Below, piece by piece: positions 1 through 11,528 of a DNA stretch of 64,000 nt. The notes beneath the pieces are model-generated. The model was not told the DNA's origin. It searched no databases and worked only from the letters and a program-made list of their open reading frames with translations. The translations under genes were made by a program, and so were the position numbers. This stretch comes from Paramecium tetraurelia. Lineage: Eukaryota; Ciliophora; Oligohymenophorea; Peniculida; Parameciidae. Every line of letters starts with the position of its first letter. The stretch's first letter is position 1. The DNA lies in the NCBI RefSeq assembly GCF_000165425.1, contig NW_001798999.1, positions 124,001 through 188,000 of the forward strand, in the 5' to 3' direction.

Positions 1-1010
1 AAAAGATCCGAAACTTTAAATCTCAATTGAACTCCTAAAGTAATTCAGAAATGATTATAATTTTATGAAAATTTTAGAGATATTTTAAGAATGTTAGAAA
101 ATACTTATAAAGTTCTCAATTTCACAGCACAAGATATTAGAATTGCTCTAATAAGAATAGGTGATGCGTAGTACAGGGATATATAGTAATTATCGGGATT
201 TTAGTCAAAAAGAGTTTAAATAAAAAAGAAATATGATGTAAGTTTCGATTAAGACAAGAATTTGTGTAAAATAAGGAAAGTCTTTAAAGAAATTAAATTT
301 TAGACATTAGACTCGATCGCAAATTCTAATTTCAACTTGTTATATCTATTGCAATACTATTAGAAGATACAATTAAGAATAGAGGAATCAATAATTTATC
401 TATTATATTTTAGTAACTAAAAATTGGGAGTTAAAATAATTTGGATTTTTGATTTTAATTGCTCAAAATATTTTGGATAATGGCTTTTTAGGAATGGAAA
501 GTATTTATCAGTTTTTAGGAGATTATAATATAAGGGTGAAACAAAAGATCAAGTTATTTGTATTAATATTGTTAACATTAGAAATTAGGTAAGCTATATA
601 TATATGAAATAAAAAGCGGGATAAAAAGTAACTAATTGCCTAGTATTGAAATAAATTAATGAATTTTATGTTTTTAAAATAGTTTAATTTTTGAGTATAG
701 TAATTGTATGTTAAAAGCTGAATTGAGATATTTGACATTAGAGGATGTGATGAATTTTAAATAATTTGATAAGTACATATAAAATTTGCGTTGACAAGAG
801 AAGCAATACTTGATTATCTTGAAGGGGAATTGCAGAGCTTGTTGATTACTATAGTTTGAAAGGAGAAGAATTAAAGTTTGTTTAATTTAGGATAGATGCA
901 TACTACAGTGGTATCGATAGTCAATAATGAAAAAGTTGAATTTTAGATGGGAATAAAGAAGAATGTGAAAGATTGGAGAGGTGTTGATTAGCAAAATTAC
1001 AAGTGAAATA
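1..1010 (+). pseudogene. decayed protein-coding gene, multiple frame breaks
   Basis: No single frame runs through, but stretches with protein-like composition alternate between the three plus frames. Around 465-590 there is a helical stretch containing AQNILDNGFLGMESIYQFLG; around 700-790 another contains AELRYLTLEDVMNFKQF; around 780-830 a stretch contains FALTREAILDYLEGEL; around 825-925 one contains AELVDYYSLKGEELKF; a last piece ends near 1,010 with MGIKKNVKDWRGVDQQNYK. TGA stops and shifts that no GT...AG intron of normal size explains separate them. I read this as a broken gene whose 5' end may lie left of the window. The family is not recognised. A gene with badly mis-modelled introns is the alternative. 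Confidence 0.4.
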
Positions 1011-1233
1011 ACGAAATTTCTATTTTAATTAAATTCTCTATTCAATATTATTGTTTTTTTTCAAAACGATATTGCAAAATTAAAATGTAAATTGAACGAA
1101 TAATTATTTATGTTTATATATTCTCATTGAATTATGAATGGAGTGGAGAGAAATACATGCACTGGAACCTTTTCTGAGGGTCAGTATTTAGAATCTATAA
1201 TATTACTCTACAAATAAATAATTAATATAAAAT

Positions 1234-2770
1234 ATGATAGCTCAAAAGATCGAGAGACATTTCTCACGAACAGTCCAAGCATAAAAATAATCAAAAAAGA
1301 AGATGAAATTTGTTGAATAGGTATCATTCAAATTGATTTGTGTATAGTCCGATAGGTTTTTATAAGTCAACGAAGACTCTCCAAAGTTAAGTTAGGACAA
1401 GGTAGAAACAAAAAAAAACTTGACTTCGAGACACCTTTAAGAAAATGAGGCTTAAATTTCTGGTCCGGAGGAGACTTTCTCGAGAGGACATGATGCTTAA
1501 AATGATTCATAAGTAAAGTGCTTTTAATAAACTCATCTAGACTGTCACACCTCTAGCTGTTCCAGAGGTTTAGGATCTCGAATAAATTCCAAGTCTTGAA
1601 CACAATCTCTTTCCAGAGTACAATTCTAAAAAGTATTATTTTTCAAATAACTTCTTCAGTAAATAGAAAGCGACAAAAAGAAAAGTCCTGCTCAAAAGAT
1701 TTAAGTCTCACTAAAAGTCATTACTCGCAATGGACAGTAATACTTCTTTGCCAACAGCAGTGGATTTACAATTCGAGAGTCAATTTTTAGAAAAGAATGA
1801 ACCAGACAATAAATCATTTTCAAATAATCAATAACCAGTTCACGAATCTAATGATGAGTCGAAAGAGGGGGAATTATTTAAATAAATTCAAACTGAAGAT
1901 TTTAATTAACCCAAAAATAAAAGAACTTATTACACTGATAAATTAATAAGCTTGATCAAAGGAGATTACGTCGATACATTTATGGCGTAAATGTATCTCA
2001 ATCATTTTATTTAAACCTATGGAATTCTCAAAAAATCAAAGTTATTAAATTAACCTGAAAGTTATGAAATATTATAAAAAATCAACCCCTAAATAAGTAA
2101 TCATAATATTAATTTCATAAGATCGATAAAAGACATTGGTTATAGATTTGGATGAAACCTTAGTCCATTGTAATGAATCAAAACTTATGCCAAAAGATCT
2201 AGTGATAAACATTAAATTACACGATACGTTAACAGTAAAAGTAATTATTTGAAGCATATTCAAATTAGGCCGAAATTAGTGTTCGACCTTATGCTCAGCA
2301 ATTTCTATAAAAAATGGCTAAACACTTTGAAATTATGATATACACTGCTTCAAATGAAGATTATGCGAATTAGATTATAGAATATTTAGATCCAACCAAA
2401 TCGTTGGTGAAGTATCGTCTCTATCGAAATGATTGCATAAATCTCTCAGAAGGATGTCATATAAAAGATTTAAGGACTTTGAACAGAAATTTAAAGGATA
2501 TAATCTTAATTGATAATTCTGCTTATTCTTTTGCTTACCAATTGAACAATGGAATCCCAATAATTCCATATCTTGATAACAAAAAAGATGATGTAATATT
2601 TTTATAATATGTTTCAATAGGAATTAATGGAATTGGAAAATTACTTGATGGAATTACTAAATGTTGATGATGTAAGAATTGAGAATGAGAAGAATTTTCG
2701 ATTGTAGCAGATATAAAATAGTAGTTCAATATAGCAAGCTGTTAATTACTTGATGTGTAATAGAAAATGA
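1234..2770 (+). CDS. FCP1/NIF-type (CTD small phosphatase-like) protein phosphatase
   Basis: Predicted 466-aa HAD-superfamily phosphatase of the FCP1/SCP/Dullard type, which dephosphorylates Ser/Thr residues (RNA polymerase II CTD or membrane regulators in relatives). The N-terminal half is polar and probably disordered. The catalytic motif DLDETLVHCNES follows at about residue 265 (DxDxT nucleophile/acid), then FEIMIYTASNEDYA (motif II Thr), the conserved RLYRNDCI segment and IILIDNSAYSF (motif III Asp). Five short introns restore a single frame: 1321-1347, 1513-1540, 2097-2121, 2241-2268 and 2593-2620. The third ends AAG, the others TAG. The 1234 ATG is the most upstream in-frame one; 1303 is an alternative. 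The catalytic residues visible are intact, so it should be active. Substrate cannot be inferred. Confidence 0.9.
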
Positions 2771-2817
2771 TTTTATTTAATTCTTATGTCTTAACTTGTT
2801 TAATGAAATTGTTATAT

Positions 2818-3854
2818 TCAATAGAGTTTAGAACTTCTACGGACTTCTGTGCGAACTTCAGATTTCTTTTACTCTTGCATGGCTTTGTCAGCAGCTTCAA
2901 CCTGTGCCAATTGTCTCTTTAAGTCTGCTATTTTTTGTGTGCTTTCAGCGTAGTTCTTCTCTAAATTGCCATACTTCTTCATCCAAGTTTCAACTTCATT
3001 TGATGCATAAGTAACTTTTTCAGTGATGATTATTTCATATTCCTGTCTCAATTCCTCAAGTCTATTTCTCAATTCATCCATCAATTGTTCATCTTCATGA
3101 ATTTTTTATTCTAACTCCAATTTTTAGAGTTCTAGGTTTTTCACTTTAGTATCATCTTATATTTCTTAAACTGTCTCTTCAACAATAGTTCCATTGTTCT
3201 TTCTTATTTATATCTATAATTCCAAGATCTGTCTCTCTAGAGTGGCACATTTCAGTCTCCAGGGAGCTTCGATTTCTGATATAAATATTCAACTAAATAT
3301 TTACCATCTACTGTGATGACTTAGAGTGGTCTTTCGACATGTCTGAACTCTTGGACCTGGGTTTAGGGTTGAACAGCCTAGGGAAATTATTGTTAGAACA
3401 GGGTACTACTGGTTATTGCAAGATCACTTGTTGAACGGGAGGGGCAACTTGGACAGTAACTGGTTGATAGGAGGGTCTGATGTTGATGGGACTTTGTTAT
3501 CGAGCAGGAATGAAGGGTTGAGAAGTAACAGGCAGAATTGGGTTCTATTATACAGGTAGTTGAGGTTGTCTTATTTGGGGTTGCTAAAGAAATTGCTATG
3601 ATTGGGGGATCTAGTAGGGGGAGCTCTTTAAATAAATGAATTAGCAATACAAACTATTATTGGGGCTAATAGGTTTGTGGGGATTGAATTATTGGATTTT
3701 GAGGAGATTGCTAATATTGCTATGGGATGCCTGGAGATTAAAGCTAAGATAGGAATTTGAATCTTCATCATACGTATTGACTCTAAATGGGTGAACCTTA
3801 GTAGATGTTGTTCATTTGGAAAGGCTGTTATTATCTGGGGTCGGTTTAGTGCAT
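2818..3854 (-). CDS. P/Q-rich coiled-coil protein, function unknown
   Basis: Reads on the minus strand from ATG at 3854 to TGA at 2818, about 307 aa once four short introns are removed (30, 25, 29 or 32, and 29 nt; 3' ends TAG, AAG, TAG and CAG). Residues 1-130 are low-complexity and rich in Pro and Gln. A short conserved-looking stretch, EFRHVERPLQVITVD, precedes a heptad-rich helix containing LELQKLELEQKIHEDEQLMD and LRNRLEELRQEYEIIITEK that runs nearly to the C-terminus. No catalytic motif is visible. The coiled coil suggests a structural or scaffold role, for example in basal-body or cortical structures, but that is inference. It converges tail-to-tail with the phosphatase gene, with 47 bp between stops. 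Confidence 0.75.
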
Positions 3855-4054
3855 ATTGTTTAAATAATTTTTATTTGAGTATTAGCAAATTATCTCGTTA
3901 ATTTAAAAGGAAGTCATTAAATACTATACGAGGATTTAATATAAAAATCAATAATATGTCAATTCAAAATGGAAATCAATTATAATATGTAAGTTAATTA
4001 GTATAGATGTCATTAAACTGTTTATAAATCTTATTATTTAAGTTAACATTTAGT

Positions 4055-4627
4055 ATGCTTCATCATTTCTCAAAATATAGATTCACTCTTAACAAAGTCG
4101 CCAACTTGGATTCCATCAAAGTGTTCATTAAAGATCTTAAGGATGTAGCCTCAATTGTTCCTTCCAAGTTGGACGAAACTGAAGTGTAGCTCTCTCTCTA
4201 AATCCATGCGCTGGAGAAGAATTGGAAAATCGTATGAAACTATAATTATAGGTTTAGAATTCAAAGTCTTTGGCCAAAGAGTACAAATTCGAAACATTCA
4301 AACAAGCATTCGTGTTCATGAACACAGTTTCCCACTTGGCAGATCAGATGAGTCGTAACTTTGAGTGTTTAATTAGATTACCCCAAATGGATCAATGTCT
4401 ACAATAAATTAAGCGTGGAAATAACGACCTAAGATGTGAGTGGCATTTCAGTAAAGGATGTGCTCTTAGCTTACCTAATGGAATCAACCTACAAAGATGT
4501 TAAAGAATTGAACCCAGAACACGTTGGTGAGATTTCAAAGGTGTCAGCTCCACAATTGTTACAAAACTGGAATGCAAATTTCACTTAATATTAGGAGATC
4601 TTGAAAAAAAATGTTCACAAACTCTGA
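4055..4627 (+). CDS. pterin-4a-carbinolamine dehydratase (PCD/DCoH)-like protein
   Basis: About 176 aa from ATG 4055, after introns 4232-4251 (20 nt) and 4355-4376 (22 nt). The N-terminal 65 residues are helical with no domain I recognise. The rest matches the PCD/DCoH fold: FKQAFVFMNTVSHLADQM, then HYPKWINVYNKLSVEITT, then DVSGISVKDVLLAYL. PCD enzymes dehydrate 4a-hydroxytetrahydrobiopterin and normally carry a His-His-Pro-x-Trp motif. Here the pair is His-Tyr, so catalysis may be altered. In-frame ATGs at 4007 and 3956 could add residues. MLHHFSKYRF at the chosen start is basic and hydrophobic, and might be a mitochondrial presequence. A C-terminal helix extends about 45 residues beyond the usual domain. 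Confidence 0.8.
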
Positions 4628-4719
4628 AATTGATAAATGTTATGACAATTAAATAAAATTTAATATATATCTGATTCACACGTCAATAGTTTATACGACA
4701 TATTTATTTATTATTATTA

Positions 4720-6971
4720 ATGAATAAGTTCATACTAATTGCCTTGTTGACTCTGTCTACGTAGGCTTTATTCGAAAATTCATACACCATAAAGAGTGCC
4801 AACAAAATGTAAGACTTTAGAGCAATTTTGGAGTCAGATTTTGTATCTCTGGTTTACTTTTACACAGAAGAGTGCGAGAATTGTTAAATGGCAGCCTCAT
4901 TAGTAGAAAAGGTGGCAGAGGATTAAGAAGGAATAATCAATGTTTTTGGAGCCAATTGCGATCAAATCAACAAGGATCCAAATTCTGTGTAATCTTCATA
5001 AATTACCTTAGTAATAAATTACCATACTGCTCTGAGGATATGCTAGAATAATTGCCTCAAATCTCCTTTTTTGAACCTCCTCAATTTAAAATCAATCCCT
5101 ATACTAAAGAACCCATGATAGCAACTGAACATAGATTTTAAGGAGAAGCATCTCCACAATCCTTGGGAACCTTTGGCCACAAGTTCATACCCAACCATGT
5201 TATTAGAATCAACACATTAGAAGAATTGAAACAATTTGAAACTACAGATCCAAAACTAAATAAAGTTCTCTTATTTACTAAGAAGAAGGAAACATCACCT
5301 ATTTTGAAATCTTTGAATTTACATTATTTTGAAAGAGTCAAATTTGGTGAGATTATTGCATCACCAGAAACTCAATCACTTTTGGATTAATTTGATATCA
5401 AAGATCTTCCCTAAATTATTGGATTAGAAAATAATGGTGATAACACTTATAATCATGATATATTTGATGGAGATTTACTATTCAAACCTATTAAAAAGTT
5501 TGTTAGAAGTTTGGCCTCAAAAGATAGAGTTCCATATGAGTAAGTTAATGAAAAACCAAAGGAGGACAATAGAAGAAACAGAAGAAATAAACAAAATGAT
5601 CAAGAAGAAGACACGTAAAAACCAGTAGTCATTACTCCCACTAAATTAGATTTAAGTGTTTTGAATAAGTAGTTGTTAAGGAATGATAAACCTGCTCTTG
5701 TTCATGTGTACAAAGATCAAATGCATAAAGCCTGGGATGACTCTCTCAAGAAATATAAATCCCTATTTGATTATTATGAATTACAAGTAGATACACAACA
5801 AGATGAAGAATTAGCTAAAGAATTATTCATTAAGAGTTACCCTAGTATCAGATTCTATTAGGTTGGTAATGCTGGAAAAAAGAAATCCAATAAAATCTCA
5901 TTCACTAAAGAATATAAAATAGAAGAAATCAATAAGGACATTCAAGACTTAATTGATGATAAGACTATTAATATCAATGAATAAACCCTTCAAATGTAAT
6001 TAAGTTAATTCATAGCTGACAACAACATCGTTGTTATCTATTTCTATTAAACTCCTATTGTAGGTCTTACCTATAGAGTTCTTAGTTAATTGCAAGAATA
6101 TTATGGAAAATATAAGTTTTTGTCTTTCAAAAATGCTCCAGAAATGGTAATTAAATAATTTTAAATTCCTTCTCAACCTGCAATTACAATCATTTTCAGA
6201 GAAGTCGCTGATAAAAAGGAATTAGAAGAGGAACTTAAACCTGAATAAGTGAGATAGGCATTATTCACTGGCAAACATTCTTATGAGGAAATAAAGAGTT
6301 TCATCGATTCAGTATAAACAAATAATTATTTTAGTTTGATGAGACCAAGAAGACCTCTCATAAAAAAGTCATCGAGATTTCTACTTAAGAATAGTTATTA
6401 GAACAATGCAACAAAAAGTAAAAGTTGTGTTATATTGCACTTTTGAATGGAGAACACAAATAATAAAAACATGATGAGATATTGACAAAATGGGAATATC
6501 AATTAGAAGTTCTAGATAGAATTAAAAATGCACACGGAGATAAGCAAGCTTCTTTTGTTTATATTGATGCTTCATGTCATGATGAAGTATTATTAAAATT
6601 TGACATCTCTGATGACTCTTTACCTAATTTTGTAGCATATTCGAACGCTAAGAAAATGTAACTTAAATTATTATTTTAGTTATTCAAAATTAATAGGACG
6701 ATTTGATTATGAATCTATTAATAAATTCATAGAGAGACAGTATAAAGGTTAGTCAAACAATATCTAAATACATGAACTTGAAATCTTAGAAAGAGATTGT
6801 GAGGAAGTATTTTAAAAGAGGAAAGAAGCAAGTCAAAAATCTGGACTTTCTGATTTTGATGAAGAAATCTTAAAAGAGATATTGGAGGAAGAGAAGTAAA
6901 GAAAGAAAGAATTAGAGAAAGAGTTAAAAAAAGGAAAGAAAAAGAATAAAAAATCAAAAGATGAATTATGA
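4720..6971 (+). CDS. ER thioredoxin-domain (PDI-like) protein with KDEL signal
   Basis: About 727 aa after three introns of 23, 23 and 22 nt. A signal peptide (MNKFILIALLTLSTQA) starts the protein and KDEL ends it, so residence in the ER lumen is well supported. The first thioredoxin-like domain carries a CENC active-site motif (FYTEECENCQMA, near residue 47). Later repeats of the fold can be seen (KPALVHVYKDQMHKAW, DNNIVVIYFYQTPIV, KQASFVYIDASCHDE) but lack CxxC pairs, as in structural domains of PDI-family proteins. A basic linker (RRNRRNKQNDQEEDTQ) follows residue 250. The C-terminal 80 residues are Lys/Glu-rich helix. The role is probably oxidative folding or chaperoning in the ER; a single redox-active site among several domains is the oddity. 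Confidence 0.88.
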
Positions 6972-7603
6972 ATTTTTATGTACATAAACTTATCATCAAT
7001 GTTAATCTAAAATATATATGGATTATAATTTAATGATCTCTAAAATATTAAAAAAATAATAATTGAAGAAAATCTCATTAGATACAATTTATTTCTTATA
7101 AAAAATACTATTCAAGAAAATATACAGATACAATTTTATATACTATATATTAGGAATTTTATTTAATAATTCATATATAATTAAATTTGATTAATTAATT
7201 TATAAATATCCATTTTTAAAAGCTATAATCATTATATAAATAATGACTACATCTGCATATAGATTCAATAAAGCTAACTTCATTTTTTTAGCAAATATTC
7301 TTATATAAATTTTTATCAAATTAGCTGGTTGTCTTTTATTATATTATAAAAATTAATTCATTTCTAATCACTAATAGAAATAATATTTAAAGGATAGCAT
7401 GCAATAAGAAGAGGAAATATGATGGATTTGAAACTCTCTTGAATATTTATTTTGTTCTAGCTTAAATTAATATCAAATAGTTAGGATGGATTTATTTAAC
7501 AAAATAGAATAGAACAAAAAATAGGGTGTTTGATGAAACTCGATTGAATTATGTATGAGAATAATAAGTTTTAATGTTTAAATCTTATATTTTATAGTTA
7601 ATA
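6972..7603. other. intergenic region with one weak ORF
   Basis: AT-rich spacer between convergent genes. A 59-codon ORF at 7242-7421 (plus strand, starts MTTSAYRFNKANFIFLANIL) has a hydrophobic segment and ends in QQEEEI. Its composition does not distinguish it from chance, so I do not call it a gene. Nothing else is recognised. Confidence 0.3.
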
Positions 7604-8328
7604 TCACAATTACTATAATTTCTTTTCAAAATCATCCAAATCCTAATTAGCTTCTTACTGTTTCATCTATTGTTGTTGAGGCAATTACTTATTTGGTCCT
7701 GCTTGTTATGATTCAATCTAATATATTAAGTCGTCAGCCTAAGATACATGTAATAGAATACTTATGATTACATGTCTCCAAGATCAACATCATCATTCAT
7801 GTTCTCCATTGCATCATCCATTTATTCTTGGACGATACCCATTTTCATCATTTCTTTTTACAAATCTTGCATAGTTGCTGAAATTTCCTTAATATTCATC
7901 AGCTTGTTAATGTCTTTCATAACATTAGAGATGCATCCCATAGCTTGAGCCATTTTTATGTTGGCAAACATATTATCTATGCCGTACATAACATTTTAAA
8001 TCTTTCCTTTATTTAAAAGATTTCTCTCCTTTTGTTTTTAACAAGTAATGACCTATTTTGCATAAGTCTATTTAATAAATTTGTCAGCCTTATCTCCTTT
8101 CTTTATTTCTTTTTGAAGTAAGTCTTCAGCCTTCTTCCTTGCCTATTCAATTTAAAAATTTTGTCTTTTAAAACATAGAATAATTAAGTACCTTTCAATT
8201 TCCCTCATTTCCTTCTACAATTCTTTATTCATTGATCTTTATTTATCTCGTAGTTCTTCTTTAGTCATTGATTATAATTTTGGTTCAGGAGGAGGAGCTT
8301 GTGCTTTTTTAGATCCAAAAAAATTCAT
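7604..8328 (-). CDS. VPS2: ESCRT-III subunit, VPS2/CHMP2 type (Snf7 family)
   Basis: About 224 aa after two introns (27 nt ending AAG, 23 nt ending TAG). The N-terminus MNFFGSKKAQAPPPEPK is followed by the basic helix LRDKQRSMNKELQKEMREIE and the long helical hairpin typical of Snf7-domain proteins (ARKKAEDLLQKEIKKGDK, KQTYAKQVITCQKQKERN). The segment MFANIKMAQAMGCISNVMK matches the CHMP2/VPS2 central helices. An acidic region (MDDAMENMNDDVDLGDMQSQ) and a C-terminal helix (NQDLDDFEKKLQQL) sit where VPS2 has its MIT-interacting motif for Vps4. ESCRT-III polymers remodel membranes at endosomes and in cytokinesis. Length fits the family. The gene starts 39 nt after the TGA of the preceding minus-strand gene. 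Confidence 0.92.
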
Positions 8329-8367
8329 GATGAATAAAATATATATAATAATGTATATTGTTATGAA

Positions 8368-8550
8368 TCATAATGCTGTATTTAAATGAAAAAATTCGTA
8401 ATCAATATTTTAACGAATAACTTATCCTCGATAATAGCCATCAATTTTGGTTACGACTCCCTTAAAATCATATTCCTCCTCTGCCTTAGGTTTAAGTTGG
8501 GCTGGATTTTAATACTGAATACTTGTGGATGGAGCACAACACTATCCCAT
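8368..8550 (-). CDS. small MGQCC-type putatively acylated protein
   Basis: A 60-aa ORF from ATG 8550 to TGA 8368. It starts MGQCCAPSTSIQYQN, a classic N-terminal glycine followed by a Cys pair, consistent with myristoylation and palmitoylation and thus membrane attachment. The C-terminal half (AEEEYDFKGVVTKIDGYYRG) looks like folded protein. The 90 nt before the ATG are AT-rich like other 5' flanks here. The same frame stays open upstream to an ATG at 8859, which would make a 163-aa protein; I prefer the short form because of the acylation signature. Function unknown. Confidence 0.55.
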
Positions 8551-8639
8551 TAATTTAAAATAAAAAATATTATCATTTTTTGTCAATTTTTGGTTTGATA
8601 ATTTTTCCAGATTAAAATCTTATTTTCTTTAGTGAACTT

Positions 8640-9480
8640 ATATTCTTATATTAATAATCAAGAGATTTTCAGTATTTATGAAAATGGAACTGAATACTTC
8701 ATAAGGATTAATACATTATTCTGATTCGACTTGATATCCCAATTCTGCAAACAGCTTAGAAGATTGCAAAGCTTAAGTACATGCTTCTATACTTAAGTAC
8801 TAAATTATATCAAATAGAGATGATAAAAGAATAAATATATTAATATCAACCGAAAACATTGCTACTTGTTTATTTCATCAAATCATCAAATAGGTAGATG
8901 CAAAATTGAAAAAACTATAATCCTACTCTATTCCAAATCTAAAAGATTATACGGTAACGAAAGTATTCTTCACAATAGTTGAGGTAAACAATAAGAACAA
9001 TTAACTAAAAAAGCATAATTTAAAATAGATTTTGAATAGGAAACTATTCTTAATACAGGTTGGTTTCCAATTAGTTTGATACTACTTATTTAGTTATTTA
9101 GATTGGAACTATTTTCATTTTATAATCAAAACTGTTTCTAGCCTAATAATTTTAATCTAATCTTCAATCCTTCTACTAAAAATATTAAACAGATCAAGTT
9201 CATATTATTAAAAGAGAATATGCCATATCAACGCTCATATATTCTGAAACGCTCTGCACTATTTAATCCAAAATTTTCATTATTTAAAAAAAATATATAT
9301 ATAATGCAGAAGCTATATATTTTTGAATATTTTATTTGTCTCATATTCAATTTGAAATACCCCACAGAGAAATTGAATTGTATCTATTTTGATGTGAGTA
9401 TTTAGAATAATAAGACAGAATTGGCACTTGATTTTAAAGATTTCAAAGAATATGTTTATGATTATTAAATACTAATGTAT
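8640..9480. other. region with unresolved coding signal on both strands
   Basis: On the minus strand 8859-8640 has coding-like codons (AELGYQVESEQCINPYEV) continuous with the MGQCC frame. On the plus strand 8895-9480 shows protein-like stretches in different frames (KQQEQLTKKAQFKIDFEQE near 8990, then a frame open to 9480 that includes KTELALDFKDFKEYVYDYQ). I could not find a set of short introns joining the plus-strand pieces or a convincing ATG, so this is either a gene needing a better model or a relic. No family is recognised. Confidence 0.3.
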
Positions 9481-9498
9481 CTTATACTATTGTAAATC

Positions 9499-9850
9499 TC
9501 ATTTGGCATTTTTCTTAGCTTCTTATTGTTTTTTAAGTTGATTGGCATCAACGAATACTATAGTCTTGCATCTCTTGATGACCTTTAACCACTTCAATTT
9601 ACACTTAACACATTCAAGTCTAAAACGATTAACAAAAGTAATACTTTAAGGCAACTTTCTTTGTTGTCTTTGCCTTCTTTCTGAAGATGGGTTTAGTTTG
9701 TCCACCATAACCAGCTTGCTTCATGTCGTACCTTCTTCTGCCTTAGGCAAAAGGACTTTCCTTGCTCTTTTTGTATTGGGACACTTTGCAACTTTAATGA
9801 CTTCCACATTTTCTGCAATAGGTCTTTCTGTTTTTGGGGACGTTCACCAT
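9499..9850 (-). CDS. RPL36A: 60S ribosomal protein eL42 (L36a/L44)
   Basis: About 108 aa after one 25-nt intron. The start [18 protein letters not shown] and the later [17 protein letters not shown] carry the CxxC...CxxC zinc-binding pairs of eL42. The middle [18 protein letters not shown] contains the strongly conserved GGQTKP loop near the ribosomal E site. Length and very basic composition match the family (105-106 aa) with a short C-terminal extension (QLKKQQEAKKNAK). This is a reliable anchor for the genetic code, since several conserved Gln positions are written TAA or TAG. Confidence 0.96.
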
Positions 9851-10016
9851 TTATTATTTTTTTAATAAAATTTAATCATTTTTTGAAAATCCAAAATAAT
9901 CATTATTTTTGTGATTCAATGAACTCCCCAATTATTCATCTCTTATCTAATCAATACTGAATAAACTTGATAAAATAGGAATGATGGTAATAATATAATT
10001 TAAGAAATTTAAATAT

Positions 10017-11283
10017 TCATAGTAATTTCTACAATCTCAATAAATACTATTTAATCAATTCCAATTGTTGTTTCTGCCCTTCTATTTACACATTGTACTA
10101 TTAAAATTAATTAATATTATACATCATTTGCCATCTATTCAGTGACTTTTAGGACTGAATTATAGTTTTAAGCCTATTTTAAAAATTCATCAATTTCAGC
10201 TCCTTCGTCACTTTGTTATTCAACTAAAAAGCTTTGACAAAATTCGTAGTCTCTTTTTTACTCTTTAATCTTCTCGATTTAATGATGTCTTATCTATTGT
10301 TATGAATCAGAGTAATTATTGATATAATCTTAAAGTTGATATGTATTGGATTCATGTTGTTAGCATACTTTATTCAAATTCTTCGATTAGGATTCAATGT
10401 TATTCAGGATTTGATCATAGATTAAATCATTATTTTTGACTTTCTATTCTTTGATATCTTAAAATGTTTAACAAATTTGATTAAACAGTTAATTCACTTA
10501 TTTGTCTATTTAATCGGAATCCTGGAATTATGGTGCATCTTTATTGAATGTAATATTGGCATTTGACTTTTCCATCTTAAGAACTTCTTATTGTAAATCA
10601 CTTTCAACTTTAGCAACAAATTTCAATTCAATAGTTTTTTCCAAGAGCTTCAATTCGTTATCAATGTTCATCTCCATTTTTTGCACTACTTGATCAGATA
10701 AATTGTTTTGTTCTTCTATTTTCTCAAATATAATCTTTCTGGTTTATTTTACTTTTAATTCTAATTGAGAAACTTATTGTTGATATACAATGTTATTCTT
10801 CTAATCCTTAATGAATTAGACCATTTCATTTTTATAAATATCTTTGTTGTTTGAAGTTAATGATGAATGATCTAAAGGTTGATTTAAGGATAATATTTGT
10901 GTTTATGCTTCCTCTTGAAATTTATAAACCTATTGCTTATTACTTGCAGACTATTTTTAATCAATTCTCAAGGAGATCTCTGATATAGATTTGGAGATGT
11001 CACTAATTAATTCGATTAATGCAGTATATTAACTTTCTAAGTATTCGCACAAGAGGGGTTTATTGAAATGTTCTTCAATCAAATTCAAATCATATTGATT
11101 TCCTATTTGAACTTAATATTTCTAATTTTGTACAGGTTTAGCTTTTTGATCTTCAAATATTTGCTTTACTAATTCTATTTGTTAATCTTGGGGAATTTAT
11201 ATTTCTAGAATTTTCAATTCTTTGATCATATTTCTAATGGATTCATCCTCAATATCGACATAATTCGAGAGTGTTTAAAGCAT
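10017..11283 (-). CDS. coiled-coil protein, function unknown
   Basis: About 413 aa, nearly a single exon, with one 25-nt intron near the 3' end. The protein is almost entirely helical and rich in Gln, Glu, Asn and Ile (examples: VVQKMEMNIDNELKLLEKTI, KIKEQKRDYEFCQSFLVEQ, GQKQQLELIKQYLLRLQKLL at the C-terminus). No globular domain or catalytic motif is visible. The start MLQTLSNYVDIEDESI is the first ATG in the open frame. A cytoskeletal or scaffold role is a guess from the coiled coil. Confidence 0.75.
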
Positions 11284-11528
11284 ATAATTTGAATTTGAAT
11301 TTTGATTAATAAAAAGAGTAATATTGAATATAAAATAATATTTAAAGAAGCACTATCAACTTTAAAAGTAGTCATATGTTGTTTACACTTAGAAATAGTT
11401 TAAGATTAACCATAAAGAAAGAGCGCTATGAGTTGCTTTAAAAGGGAGAATAGTATTTAATGTCATTCTGAAGTGAAGAACTGTCATATAGTTGAATTGA
11501 TGATAATTTAATAGTTATTTTATTAATA

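Noticed and set aside
3393-3647. 84-codon minus-strand ORF
   Set aside because: Wrong frame of the P/Q-rich part of the coiled-coil gene; the neighbouring frame gives the P/Q-rich protein and joins the exons.
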